NCBI RefSeq assembly: GCF_000964405.1
Contig: NZ_BANE01000301.1
Location: 1 to 38,209 of the forward strand
Length of the DNA: 38,209 nt
Direction: 5' to 3'
Origin: Novacetimonas hansenii JCM 7643
Lineage (GTDB): Bacteria > Pseudomonadota > Alphaproteobacteria > Acetobacterales > Acetobacteraceae
Shown here: positions 25,287-34,334 of the stretch, piece after piece
Numbering within the stretch: position 1 is the first letter of the stretch
Layout of the letters: every line of letters begins with the position of its first letter
The notes under the pieces: model-generated
What the model was told of the DNA's origin: nothing
Database searches by the model: none
What the model saw: only the letters and a program-made list of their open reading frames with translations
Program-made: the position numbers and the translations under genes

Positions 25287-25631
25287 TCATATCAGCCTTG
25301 CTTCAAATGGTGGCGCCAGATCAGGCGTCTCGAATTCCACAACCCACAGATCGGGATCGCGTTTCATCTGCCGTTCAACATACGTATCCACGGCGGCCTG
25401 ATCCACGGCCGCCTTTCCTGTAGCCCGGAACCATGCCCGCCGTCCATCGGGGGCACGTGTCTGGGCCAGTACCGACATCGCGTCGTGACGGTCGCGCAAC
25501 ACCACCATCACGCCACCGGCATCCGCATCGCCACGATGAAGCACAACGGCGGGATTCCCCGCCAGATTGGCCTGCCGCAGGACCGCGCTGACCCATATCG
25601 AGGTCTTCAGCCGGGGTTCCTCATCCATCAT
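25287..25631 (-). CDS. DUF1491 family protein
   Basis: About 115 residues, beginning MMDEEPRLKTSIWVSAVLRQ. The segments RLKTSIWVSAVLRQANLAG, VVLHRGDADAGGVMVVLRD and RDPDLWVVEFE are characteristic of DUF1491, a small cytoplasmic family found in alphaproteobacteria with no assigned function. It is the last gene of the long minus-strand run, 65 bases after the ctp stop. The start at 25631 is one of two adjacent ATGs (25628 is the other); neither has a strong ribosome-binding site. I see no enzyme motif. Confidence 0.85.
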   Translation of the reverse strand: MMDEEPRLKTSIWVSAVLRQANLAGNPAVVLHRGDADAGGVMVVLRDRHDAMSVLAQTRAPDGRRAWFRATGKAAVDQAAVDTYVERQMKRDPDLWVVEFETPDLAPPFEARLI

Positions 25632-25696
25632 GACTGTTCCAGTTTTGCATAAATACAAAGGGAGGCATGCAGGAATAACACAATATATTGTGGCCC

Positions 25697-27454
25697 CTAC
25701 TCCGCGTGGGCAGGCGGCGCGGCAGGATCATCGGGAATGGTCGCCAGCGCCGCGCGATATTCCTCCGGGTTATCCAGAAGTGAATGCGCGGCATCAAGAT
25801 CATTATCCGTCCCGATCGCAGCCGGGCAGGATTTGCGGATCGCAAGCGTGCGTGACACTTCCAGCGGATAACGCGCAAGGCGCGAGGCACGCACCCATGT
25901 GGCACTTTCGGCATTGCCTGCGGCAAGGTCCTGAAGCTGGCGTTCAAGGTTGGCTTCACCGAGGCTGGAGCAGATCTGCGGCATGACGCCAAGCCCCTGT
26001 AGCGGCCAGCCCAGCGGGGCGAGGACGCGACTCCACGTCACGAACAGTTCCGCGCCATTGGGCATCTGCCCGATCGTCTGTACCAGCCCCTTGCCCAGTG
26101 TTGCACTGCCAACGACCACCGCGCGTTTCTGGTCCGCCAGCGCGGCGGCAAGGATTTCGGCCGCACTGGCGGTACGGCCATCAACCAGGATGACGATCGG
26201 CAGGCCATTGGTCATGTCGCCGCCCTGCACCGCCCAGACATGGTTTGCCTGTGGGTCGCGCCCCTGCGTGATCGCCGCCACCCCGTGATCGAGCATCAGC
26301 GCGGATGTCGTCACCGCCTGTTGCAGCACGCCGCCGCGATTGCCGCGCAGGTCGAGGATAAGGCCACTCAGATGCGCGATATTCATCGCCTCGTCGAGGT
26401 ACTGGCTCATCTCCTCGGCGGTGTTGGCGGAAAATGCTGTGATGTGCAGGACAACGTGATGACCGCTGGTATAGGCGAAGACGGTTTCCGGGGGGACGGA
26501 TTCCCGCCGCACCGAAACCGTGGTGCGGCGTCGTCCCGGCGCCCCCACCAGCAGGCGCACAAGGCTGCCCGGTGGTCCCTGCAGCCATGTTGAAACCGCC
26601 TCCACCGTGCGATCCTGTGTTGAACGGCCATTGACGGCATAGATGACCTGCCCCGCCGAAAGCGCGGTCGGCCATGACGGGCCGTTTGCATTGACCGCCG
26701 TGATGATGATGGCGTGATGGTCCAGACCCAGCGTCAGGCCCGCACTGGCGGTGCCGCCGGTGCGGATGCCACGGTCCGAAACCGCCGCGTCCGGCGCGAC
26801 ATAGCGTGAATAGGGGTCAAGATGGTTGAACAGTTCGTCAAAGAACCCCTGCAACATGCCATCCTGTCCGGTGGCGCGCATGTCGGCGGAACGTTCCCAC
26901 GCGGTTTCCATCATCCGGGTGATCGCGTCGGTCCAGCCCGCAAGGTCGTCCGCAGCGGGAGTCGCCAGCGCAAGGACCGTATGCTGCGCCACCGACAGGT
27001 GCAGCATGTCATGCTGTTCCTCCACCGTCAGCGACGGGTCGATCGCGCTCAGCCCATTCAGGCCCCACAGGCCAAAATCACGCACGGTATGGATGTCGAG
27101 CGTGCGGGGCAGCAGGAAGGACAGGCTGGCGCGCAGCACGGAAGAGGTCAGAGTCGGATCGAAATGGTCCTGCGTCGGGCTGGCGTCGCTGGCCTGCACG
27201 GGTGTGGGGTGGGGTGGGGGATCAGGCGCGGGGGAAACCAGAGCGTCATCGGCATAGGCCGCACCCGTCAGGCGGGCAACGACAAGGATCATCAGGAACG
27301 TATCGCGCGGCACCTGCAGGATCATGCGCAGCCCACGCGGCATTCCCTCCCGCGTGGGCGATGACGGTGATGATGGCGGCGTGCGCAGGATCGTGACGGA
27401 CACCATCGCGCATAGGGGCGGCAGGAGGGGGGGCAACAGCGAACGGCGTTTCAT
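25697..27454 (-). CDS. S41 C-terminal processing protease
   Basis: S41 proteases cut the C-terminal ends of periplasmic proteins, often envelope enzymes. The 585-residue protein has an export signal or anchor (TFLMILVVARLTGAAYADD, about residues 52-70), the family segment DELFNHLDPYSRYV, a PDZ domain (AGLTLGLDHHAIIITAVNAN to AGQVIYAVNG), and the protease core: LILDLRGNRGGVLQQAV, the catalytic serine in DGRTASAAEILAAAL, and the lysine in GSATLGKGLVQT. The start at 27454 overlaps the rnr stop as ATGA; a start at 27343 (MPRGLRMILQ), with GGGAGGGA just upstream, would give a more conventional signal peptide and is a real alternative. Substrates are unknown. Confidence 0.93.
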   Translation of the reverse strand: MKRRSLLPPLLPPLCAMVSVTILRTPPSSPSSPTREGMPRGLRMILQVPRDTFLMILVVARLTGAAYADDALVSPAPDPPPHPTPVQASDASPTQDHFDPTLTSSVLRASLSFLLPRTLDIHTVRDFGLWGLNGLSAIDPSLTVEEQHDMLHLSVAQHTVLALATPAADDLAGWTDAITRMMETAWERSADMRATGQDGMLQGFFDELFNHLDPYSRYVAPDAAVSDRGIRTGGTASAGLTLGLDHHAIIITAVNANGPSWPTALSAGQVIYAVNGRSTQDRTVEAVSTWLQGPPGSLVRLLVGAPGRRRTTVSVRRESVPPETVFAYTSGHHVVLHITAFSANTAEEMSQYLDEAMNIAHLSGLILDLRGNRGGVLQQAVTTSALMLDHGVAAITQGRDPQANHVWAVQGGDMTNGLPIVILVDGRTASAAEILAAALADQKRAVVVGSATLGKGLVQTIGQMPNGAELFVTWSRVLAPLGWPLQGLGVMPQICSSLGEANLERQLQDLAAGNAESATWVRASRLARYPLEVSRTLAIRKSCPAAIGTDNDLDAAHSLLDNPEEYRAALATIPDDPAAPPAHAE

Positions 27455-29757
27455 CCGCGTCGCCTGCGTGTGCGTGGCGGCGCCATGTCCTGTCCCGCGA
27501 CCGTATCAGGCATCGCGAACACCAGCGCCCCGGTCAGGGGCGACGCCTCATCCAGACGCAGCGCGATTTCCTGTCCCAGCCGGAAGGTGATCCCGCCATG
27601 GCGTCCTGAAAGTGTCTGCGTGATCTCATCATGGTGCCACTGGTCAACCGGCAGCGCCCCATGCGGCAGCAGGCCCGTCGTGCCGGTGGAATCCAGCGTC
27701 ACGAACACGCCAAAGCGCGACAGCCCGGTGACCCGTCCCGCCATGACCGTGCCCACCCGTCCCGACAGCCATGACGCGGCATAGCGTTCGATGGCGTCGC
27801 GTTCGGCGGCGGCGGCGCGGCGTTCGGTGGATGTGACCGCCTTCCCGATCTCCTCCAGTTGGCCCAGCGCCGTGCGCCCATGGTCGGGGCCGCCACGTTC
27901 CAGCCCGGTTGCATCAATCAGCGCACGATGCGTGACCAGGTCGGCATAGCGGCGGATCGGGCTGGTGAAATGGGCATACGACGTCAGCGTCAGGCCGAAA
28001 TGTCCGACCGGGTCGGGACTGTATTCCGCCTGGTTCTGCGCGCGCAGGATCAGTTCATTGACCAGTGGCGCATAAGGCTGTCCCTGCGCGGCACGCAACA
28101 CGCCCTCAAGGTCGGATGCCCCGATCATGCCAGCCGCAGGCAGACGTATGTCGAGCGTGGCGAGAGCCGCGCGCAGGGATTCGAGCTTTTCGGGCGTGGG
28201 AGGGGCATGAATGCGATAAAGGCATGGATAATGACGGTTTTCCAGTTCCCGCGCGGCGGCGACATTGGCCGCAATCATGAATTCTTCCACCACGCGATGA
28301 CTGTCGAGGCGTAGGCGCGGGCCAATCGTCTCCACCTGGCCCAGGGAATCCAGCACGACCCTGCGTTCGGCAAGGTCGAGGTCAAGCGTGCCGCGTCGTG
28401 CGCGGGCGGCGGCCAGAACCCGCCATGCCGCGAACAGGCAACCGACCATCCCTTCGGGCAGGGCTGCTGTCATGCTGTCGCCATGGCCTTCGGATTCGGC
28501 CTGGGCCTGTTCATAGGTCAGGCGCGCGGCACTGCGCATTAGGCCCCGGCCAAAGCGCTGCGCCGTGGTTGTGCCCCCGGCATCGACATGAAGCTCCACG
28601 AACAGGCAGCCCCGGTCCTCCCCCGGTCGCAGGGAGCACCAGCCATTCGACAGGGCTTCTGGCAACATGGGAATGACGCGGTCGGGGAAATAGACGGAAT
28701 TGCCGCGCCGCCGGGCCTCCTGATCCAGCGCGCTGCCGGGCCGGACATACCATGCCACATCGGCAATCGCGACGATCAGGCGGAATCCCGTACCCTCAGG
28801 CTCGGCATAGATCGCATCATCAAAATCGCGTGCATCCGCCCCGTCGATGGTGACAAGCGGCACATCGCGCAGGTCGGTACGCCCCGTGACCGGCACGGCG
28901 CGCGCGGCGTCGGCTTCGTGCGTGCATGTGGCGGGGAAGGTGTGGGGGATGTCGTGGGCGCAGGCACACATCAGGCTGATGGTGCGTGCGCTGTCGGCTG
29001 GGCCGATCCGTTCGATGATGCGGGCCGGATGCAGGCCGGGGCCGGATTGTGGCAGGGGGGTCGCCACGACGATCTCGTTATCGGGGGTGTCCATGGCCTC
29101 GCCGGCCGGGATGCTCCATTGCGCGCGGGCGCGGCGGTCGGCGGGGATCAGGCGGCCGGCCTCGCGGTACCGCAGGGGCGTGCGTGCGGTGTCGGGATCA
29201 TCGGGCGGCGTTGCCCGATACAGCCCCACAACCTGTGCCGGCGCATCATCCAGGCGGCGCAGTGTCCGCCCCTCATACTTTCCCGGCCCGATCTTCTTCA
29301 GCCGTGCGACCACGCGTTGTCCCGGCGCCAGCGCGGGACGGCCACGAAGTTCGGCATGCATGAAAATGACGGGCGCGGCCCCTTCATGTGCCCATGCCAC
29401 GGGACGGGCGATGGGGTCGCCATCGGGGTCCGTGCCCGTGACCTGCACCACCGCCGATTCCGGCAGGCGGTCGGACACACGGAAGCGTTTTGCCCCGGCC
29501 GGCACGACCGTCCCCTCAAGTGCCAGATCACGCAGCATGTCACGGATCGCGGCCTTATGCTCTGGCCCGAGGCCGAAGGCGCGTGCGATTTCACGCTTGC
29601 CCACGCGACCGGTCGCACCGGCGATGAACTGCCTCATGCTCTCGCGGTCGGGCATCCGTCCCTGACTATTCCGTCCCTGGCTGCCAGGCACCGGCTGGTC
29701 GGTCATGGGGGCGGCTGGCCCGTCCGGCGCCGTGTCGGACGGGCGCGGCTGACGCAT
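27451..29757 (-). CDS. rnr: Ribonuclease R
   Basis: RNase R is a 3'-5' exoribonuclease of the RNB family that degrades structured RNA. The 768-residue protein has an N-terminal winged-helix segment (VGKREIARAFGLGPEHKAAI), cold-shock-like OB folds, the RNB domain with catalytic aspartates in TIDGADARDFDDAIYAE and IPMLPEALSNGWCSLRPGED, SYAHFTSPIRRYADLVTHRA, and a C-terminal S1 domain (RVTGLSRFGVFVTLDSTGTT). A short basic tail (RTRRRRG) ends it. It lies two bases after topA and overlaps ctp, a typical coupled run. An in-frame ATG 17 codons downstream of the start (MTDQPVPG) is a possible alternative. Confidence 0.95.
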   Translation of the reverse strand: MRQPRPSDTAPDGPAAPMTDQPVPGSQGRNSQGRMPDRESMRQFIAGATGRVGKREIARAFGLGPEHKAAIRDMLRDLALEGTVVPAGAKRFRVSDRLPESAVVQVTGTDPDGDPIARPVAWAHEGAAPVIFMHAELRGRPALAPGQRVVARLKKIGPGKYEGRTLRRLDDAPAQVVGLYRATPPDDPDTARTPLRYREAGRLIPADRRARAQWSIPAGEAMDTPDNEIVVATPLPQSGPGLHPARIIERIGPADSARTISLMCACAHDIPHTFPATCTHEADAARAVPVTGRTDLRDVPLVTIDGADARDFDDAIYAEPEGTGFRLIVAIADVAWYVRPGSALDQEARRRGNSVYFPDRVIPMLPEALSNGWCSLRPGEDRGCLFVELHVDAGGTTTAQRFGRGLMRSAARLTYEQAQAESEGHGDSMTAALPEGMVGCLFAAWRVLAAARARRGTLDLDLAERRVVLDSLGQVETIGPRLRLDSHRVVEEFMIAANVAAARELENRHYPCLYRIHAPPTPEKLESLRAALATLDIRLPAAGMIGASDLEGVLRAAQGQPYAPLVNELILRAQNQAEYSPDPVGHFGLTLTSYAHFTSPIRRYADLVTHRALIDATGLERGGPDHGRTALGQLEEIGKAVTSTERRAAAAERDAIERYAASWLSGRVGTVMAGRVTGLSRFGVFVTLDSTGTTGLLPHGALPVDQWHHDEITQTLSGRHGGITFRLGQEIALRLDEASPLTGALVFAMPDTVAGQDMAPPRTRRRRG

Positions 29758-29759
29758 CG

Positions 29760-32510
29760 TCAGTCGGCCTTGTCCGGTGTGGCCTTGGCGGTCGTGGCCT
29801 TGCGGGTACGCGGGGTCGCCGCTTTCTTCGGGGCTGCCTTCTTCGTGGTTGTGGCCTTTTTCGCGGTGGTCTTGCGGGCGGGTTTCGCCGGGGCGTCCCC
29901 ATCGGCGGGGGCGTCGGCATCCGCCGCCTTTACCCTGGTCGTCCGGGCCTTGCGCGGGGCTGTCTTCGCCTTTGTGGCCTTGCCCTTGGGCTTCAGGGGC
30001 TTGCCCTTTTCCGCCAGCAGGGCCAGCGCCTCGTCCATGGTGACGTCATTCATGTCCTGCCCGCGCGGCAGGGTGGCGACGATCTGCCCGTGCTGGGCAT
30101 AGGGGCCAAAGCGGCCCTTGCGCACCATGACCGGTTCCCCGTCCTTGGGGTGCGGACCAATGGTGCGGATGGAGGCCAGCTTTTTCGCCAGCGCATCGAC
30201 CGCGCGGTTCAGCCCCACCGTCAGGACGTCGTCATCCTTGTCAAGCGAACCGTACACGGCGCCCATCTTCACATACGGGCCAAACCGGCCCAATCCTGCC
30301 TCGATCGGTTCGCCTGTTTCGGGGTGCATGCCCACGATACGCGGCAGCGACAGAAGACCAACCGCCTGTTCCAGCGTGATCTTGTCCCCCTCGATCCCAC
30401 GCGGGATGGTCGCGCGCTTGGGCTTGGCCTTCTTGTCCTCGGGATCAGGTTCGCCAAGCTGCACATAAAGACCCCACGGCCCGCGCCGCACGGTAACTTC
30501 GGGGCCACCGTCCGGCGCATTGCCCAGAACGCGCATCCCTTCCTTCAGCGAATCCGCGTCTTCCGCCTCCTTGGGGTCCACCACAAGGCGGCGGGTGTAC
30601 TGGCATGTGGGGTAATTGGAACAGCCGATGAACGCGCCATACCGTCCCAGTTTCAGCCCCAGCCGCCCGGTGCCGCATGCGGTGCAGACGCGCGGGTCGC
30701 CCCCATCGTCACGCGGGGGGAAGAAATAGGGCGCAAGATCCGCATCCAGCGCGCTGATGACGTCGGAGATCTTGAGGTCCTTGGTCTGGTCCACGGCGTG
30801 GGAGAAGTCGGTCCAGAATGCCGACATCACATCGCGCCAGTTCGCCCGCCCGCCGGAAATGTCGTCAAGCTGTTCCTCCAGCCCGGCCGTGAACTGCGTA
30901 TCGACATAACGTTCGAAAAACGAGGTCAGGAATGCCGTCACCAGTCGTCCGCGATCCTCGGGGATGAAGCGGCGGCTTTCCAGACGGACATAGTTGCGGT
31001 CGCGCAGCACCGTCAGGATGGAGGCATAGGTGGAGGGACGGCCAATGCCGATTTCCTCCATCTTCTTCACCAGCGAGGCCTCGGAATAGCGCGGCGGCGG
31101 CTGGGTGAAGTGCTGGTCCGCCGTGACCTCCCCACGCCTGAGGGCGTCGCCCTCGCTCATGGCCGGGAGCATGCGGTCCTGGTCCGAATCGTCCTCGGAC
31201 TTGGTCGCGCTGTCGTCGCGCCCTTCGCTATAGAGGCGCAGGAACCCGTCGAATGCGATCATCGACCCCGTGGCGCGCAGGGTGCAGCGTGCGTGCGCAT
31301 CGTGCAGGTCAACCGCCACCTGGTCGAGTTCCGCCGACTGCATCTGGCTGGCGACGGAGCGTTTCCAGATCAGGTCATACAGCCGCTTCTGGTCTGCGTT
31401 CAGGTAACGCGCCATGTCCGCGGGGCTGCGGCGCACGTCCGTGGGGCGGATGGCTTCATGCGCTTCCTGTGCGTTCTTGGCCTTGGTGGCATAAACGCGG
31501 GCTTTTTCGGGCACGTATTCGGCACCGAACGTCGTGCCGATATGCGAACGGATCGCGCCGATGGCCTCTCCCGCCATCTGCACGCCATCGGTTCGCATAT
31601 AGGTGATAAGGCCGACCGTCTCGCCGCCGATATCTATGCCTTCGTAAAGCTGCTGCGCCGTACGCATCGCGACCTGCGCGCCCATGCCCAGCTTGCGCGA
31701 TGCTTCCTGCTGCATGGTTGACGTGGTGAAGGGCGGGGGCGGGTTGCGTTTGACCTTGCGCCGTTCCACCGCACCGACGCTGAAGCTTCCAGCCTCGACC
31801 CTGGCCTTGGCGGCCATGGCGGAGGCTTCGTCATTCAGGTCGAACTGGTCAAGCTTCGCGCCATCAAGGTGCGTCAGCCGCGCGGTGAAGGCCGCCCCTT
31901 TCGGCGTGGAGAAAAGGGCGGCAATGGACCAGTATTCACGCGGGCGGAAGACCTCGATCTCGGCCTCGCGCTCACAGATCAGGCGCAGGGCGACGGATTG
32001 CACGCGCCCCGCGCTGCGTGAACCCGGCAGTTTGCGCCACAACACCGGCGACAGTGTGAAACCGACGAGGTAGTCGAGCGCACGGCGCGCCAGATAGGCC
32101 TCGATCAGCGGAAAATCGAGGTCGCGCGGATGCGCCATGGCGGTCTGGATGGCGCTTTTTGTGATTTCGTTAAAGGTCACGCGCTGCACGTCCACGCCCT
32201 TGAGGAGGTTCTTCTCCTCCAGCATGGAGCGGACATGCCACGAGATGGCTTCCCCCTCACGATCCGGGTCAGTCGCCAGATACAGGTGCCGCGCCCCGCG
32301 CAGCGCGCGTGCGATCGCCGCCATCTGCTTGGCGCCGCGTTCATCGGCTTCCCAGATCATGGCGAAACCTTCGTCGGGACGTACGCTGCCATCCTTTGGG
32401 GGAAGGTCGCGTACATGCCCGAAGGAGGCGAGAACGGTATAGTTGTCACCCAGATACTTATTGATCGTTTTCGCCTTGGCTGGCGATTCGACCACCACGA
32501 CGTCAGTCAT
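29760..32510 (-). CDS. topA: DNA topoisomerase I
   Basis: TopA relaxes negative supercoils by single-strand passage. The 916-residue protein has the N-terminal TOPRIM domain (VVESPAKAKTINKYLG and LATDPDREGEAISWHV), the catalytic tyrosine in GLITYMRTDGVQM, and RPSTYASILTVLRDRNYV. After the core come one C4 zinc finger (VCTACGTG and IGCSNYPTCQYTR) and three degenerate repeats each containing a G-R-F/W-G-P-Y-like motif. The last ~70 residues are Lys/Ala/Thr-rich, resembling a histone-like DNA-binding tail, which is common in alphaproteobacterial TopA. Confidence 0.97.
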   Translation of the reverse strand: MTDVVVVESPAKAKTINKYLGDNYTVLASFGHVRDLPPKDGSVRPDEGFAMIWEADERGAKQMAAIARALRGARHLYLATDPDREGEAISWHVRSMLEEKNLLKGVDVQRVTFNEITKSAIQTAMAHPRDLDFPLIEAYLARRALDYLVGFTLSPVLWRKLPGSRSAGRVQSVALRLICEREAEIEVFRPREYWSIAALFSTPKGAAFTARLTHLDGAKLDQFDLNDEASAMAAKARVEAGSFSVGAVERRKVKRNPPPPFTTSTMQQEASRKLGMGAQVAMRTAQQLYEGIDIGGETVGLITYMRTDGVQMAGEAIGAIRSHIGTTFGAEYVPEKARVYATKAKNAQEAHEAIRPTDVRRSPADMARYLNADQKRLYDLIWKRSVASQMQSAELDQVAVDLHDAHARCTLRATGSMIAFDGFLRLYSEGRDDSATKSEDDSDQDRMLPAMSEGDALRRGEVTADQHFTQPPPRYSEASLVKKMEEIGIGRPSTYASILTVLRDRNYVRLESRRFIPEDRGRLVTAFLTSFFERYVDTQFTAGLEEQLDDISGGRANWRDVMSAFWTDFSHAVDQTKDLKISDVISALDADLAPYFFPPRDDGGDPRVCTACGTGRLGLKLGRYGAFIGCSNYPTCQYTRRLVVDPKEAEDADSLKEGMRVLGNAPDGGPEVTVRRGPWGLYVQLGEPDPEDKKAKPKRATIPRGIEGDKITLEQAVGLLSLPRIVGMHPETGEPIEAGLGRFGPYVKMGAVYGSLDKDDDVLTVGLNRAVDALAKKLASIRTIGPHPKDGEPVMVRKGRFGPYAQHGQIVATLPRGQDMNDVTMDEALALLAEKGKPLKPKGKATKAKTAPRKARTTRVKAADADAPADGDAPAKPARKTTAKKATTTKKAAPKKAATPRTRKATTAKATPDKAD

Positions 32511-32553
32511 TGTGTCTCCGGATCACGCGTTTCAATCCATCGGTTGTCCGTGG

Positions 32554-33681
32554 TCATGCCGGGGGGGCGGAAGACAGGACGACCATATCCCCCGCAAGGA
32601 TGTCGATCAGGCCCGACATCTCCATTTCCGACAGTACCGTAAGGACGGTTGCCGTCGAGAACTGGCAGCGCCGTACAAGATCGTCAACACTCGATGGTGC
32701 AAAAGACAGTAGCTCCAGCACCGCCGCATGGGCTCCATGCCTATCCATACGGGGGGAAGAAGGCATGTTTTCCGCCATTTCCACCCCCCTTGGAACCGGG
32801 TCCGGCGCAGGTGTGAAAAGAGGCGGCGGCACAGGCCCCGATGGCAGTTCACGCAGGATGTCGCGTTCATTCTCCGTCAATATGGCGCCCTGGCGCAACA
32901 GGTCATTGCTGCCGTTGCAACGCGGGTCGAGCGGCGAGCCGGGCACCGCGAACACGATCCTGTCATAGTCGAGCGCCATGCGCGCGGTGATGAGGCTGCC
33001 TGAACGCATGGCCGCCTCGATCACCACGCAGCCAAGGCTGATTCCCGCGATCAGGCGGTTGCGACGCGGGAAATGCCGCGCCTGGGGCATGGTGCCGGGC
33101 GGGGCCTCGGTAATCAGTGCGCCCTGTTGGGCGATTTCATCGTGCAGGCGGCCATGTTCCGGGGGATAGGGGCAGTCGAGGCCACCTGCGATGGCCGCCA
33201 CCGTGCGCCGTGCGGGCAACGCGCCGCGATGCGCGGCGGCGTCGATCCCGCGTGCCAGGCCCGACATGACGGTCACACCCGCCGCCGCCAGCATGGTCGC
33301 AAGGCTCTGTGCGATGCGCATCCCCCCGGCGGAGGCATTGCGTGCGCCCACCACGCCGACGATACGCCCCCGCAGCAGCGTCACATCCCCCATGACCGAC
33401 AGGACGGGCGGTGCGTCGGCCACCATCGCAAGGGCGGGGGGATAGTCCGCGTCGCCATGAATGAGGATATGTCCGCCAATGGCCGCCGTGCGGTCCATTT
33501 CGCGCGCGATCTCGCCCAAGGGCGGTACGTGCCCCGCCTCCGGCCCGCGAAGCAGCATGTCGAGTGCTGCGCCCGCATCGCCATATTTGCGGATCAGGCG
33601 ATGGTAGGAAACCGGACCGATGCCCCGTGTCCGTGCAAGCCGCAGGCAGGCGGCCACGCGGGCATGGTCCGGCGTGGTCAT
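32554..33681 (-). CDS. dprA: DNA processing protein DprA
   Basis: DprA binds incoming single-stranded DNA and loads RecA during natural transformation; it is also widespread in bacteria not known to be competent. The 375-residue protein has an N-terminal helical domain (LRLARTRGIGPVSYHRLI), a Rossmann-like core (VGVVGARNASAGGMRIAQ, SGLARGIDAAAHRGAL, GGLDCPYPPEH, FPRRNRLIAGIS, EAAMRSGSLITARMAL, FAVPGSPLDPRCNGSN), and a C-terminal winged helix (VDDLVRRCQFSTATVLTVLS). The start at 33681 overlaps the plsY stop as ATGA; a much longer open frame upstream is read from inside plsY. Other competence genes are not in the window. Confidence 0.95.
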   Translation of the reverse strand: MTTPDHARVAACLRLARTRGIGPVSYHRLIRKYGDAGAALDMLLRGPEAGHVPPLGEIAREMDRTAAIGGHILIHGDADYPPALAMVADAPPVLSVMGDVTLLRGRIVGVVGARNASAGGMRIAQSLATMLAAAGVTVMSGLARGIDAAAHRGALPARRTVAAIAGGLDCPYPPEHGRLHDEIAQQGALITEAPPGTMPQARHFPRRNRLIAGISLGCVVIEAAMRSGSLITARMALDYDRIVFAVPGSPLDPRCNGSNDLLRQGAILTENERDILRELPSGPVPPPLFTPAPDPVPRGVEMAENMPSSPRMDRHGAHAAVLELLSFAPSSVDDLVRRCQFSTATVLTVLSEMEMSGLIDILAGDMVVLSSAPPA

Positions 33682-34334
33682 GTGCCGTCCCGGCCTGTCG
33701 TGCGGGCCTGCCCGATCCGGGGTTCGGTCCCGCGAAAGATGCGGGTGATGTTGGTATGGTGCCGTGCAATGATCAGTGCAGCGATCAGCACGCCCGCCAG
33801 ATAGAGCGGGGAAGAGAAAGGCACGTGCCCTGGCCAGATCATGACAAGCGGCAGGGTCGCGAATGCCACCAGCGCCCCGGCGGAGGAGATGCGCGTCGCC
33901 CGTGCGAAGATCAGCCACATGGCGCAGCAGCACAGACCGATGGCAGGTGACAGGGCGATCATCGCGCCCAGGCCCGTCGCAACCCCCTTGCCGCCACGGA
34001 ATTTCAGCCACACGGGGAAGCAGTGGCCCGCCACGGCGCATGCCGCCGCCAGCGCTTCGGCCGCTTCGGTATGGAACGGGCACAGCACGAATGCGCAAAA
34101 GACCGCGAATGCCCCCTTGGTCCCGTCAAGGGCAAGTGTCCCCGCCGCCAGTTTCTTGTTCCCGGTGCGCAGGACATTGGTTGCGCCGATATTGCCCGAC
34201 CCGATCTTGCGGATGTCGCCCCCGCCCGACAGCGCCGTCAGCACCAGACCGAAGGGAATGCTGCCGATCAGGTAGGACAGGAACCCCACCGCCGCCATGA
34301 GCGGGAGGTCATAGGATGGAATGCCGTAGATCAT
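33678..34334 (-). CDS. plsY: Acyl-phosphate glycerol-3-phosphate acyltransferase
   Basis: PlsY is an inner-membrane enzyme that moves an acyl group from acyl-phosphate to glycerol-3-phosphate, the first step of phospholipid synthesis in most bacteria. Of its 218 residues, conserved loop motifs include GSGNIGATNVLRTGNKKL, DGTKGAFAVF and GHCFPVWLKFRGGKGVAT; five or more hydrophobic helices surround them. The start at 34334 overlaps the pyrC-like stop (ATGA). Its place between pyrC' and dprA is common in alphaproteobacteria. Confidence 0.95.
   Translation of the reverse strand: MIYGIPSYDLPLMAAVGFLSYLIGSIPFGLVLTALSGGGDIRKIGSGNIGATNVLRTGNKKLAAGTLALDGTKGAFAVFCAFVLCPFHTEAAEALAAACAVAGHCFPVWLKFRGGKGVATGLGAMIALSPAIGLCCCAMWLIFARATRISSAGALVAFATLPLVMIWPGHVPFSSPLYLAGVLIAALIIARHHTNITRIFRGTEPRIGQARTTGRDGT

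Noticed and set aside
28588-30102. Long plus-strand open frame (about 500 codons) opposite rnr
   Set aside because: It lies antisense to a clearly conserved gene, has low-complexity Arg/Ala/Gly composition and no family motif; such frames are expected from third-position GC bias.
30090-31721. Long plus-strand open frame opposite topA
   Set aside because: Antisense shadow of TopA in the same codon register effect; no recognisable protein.
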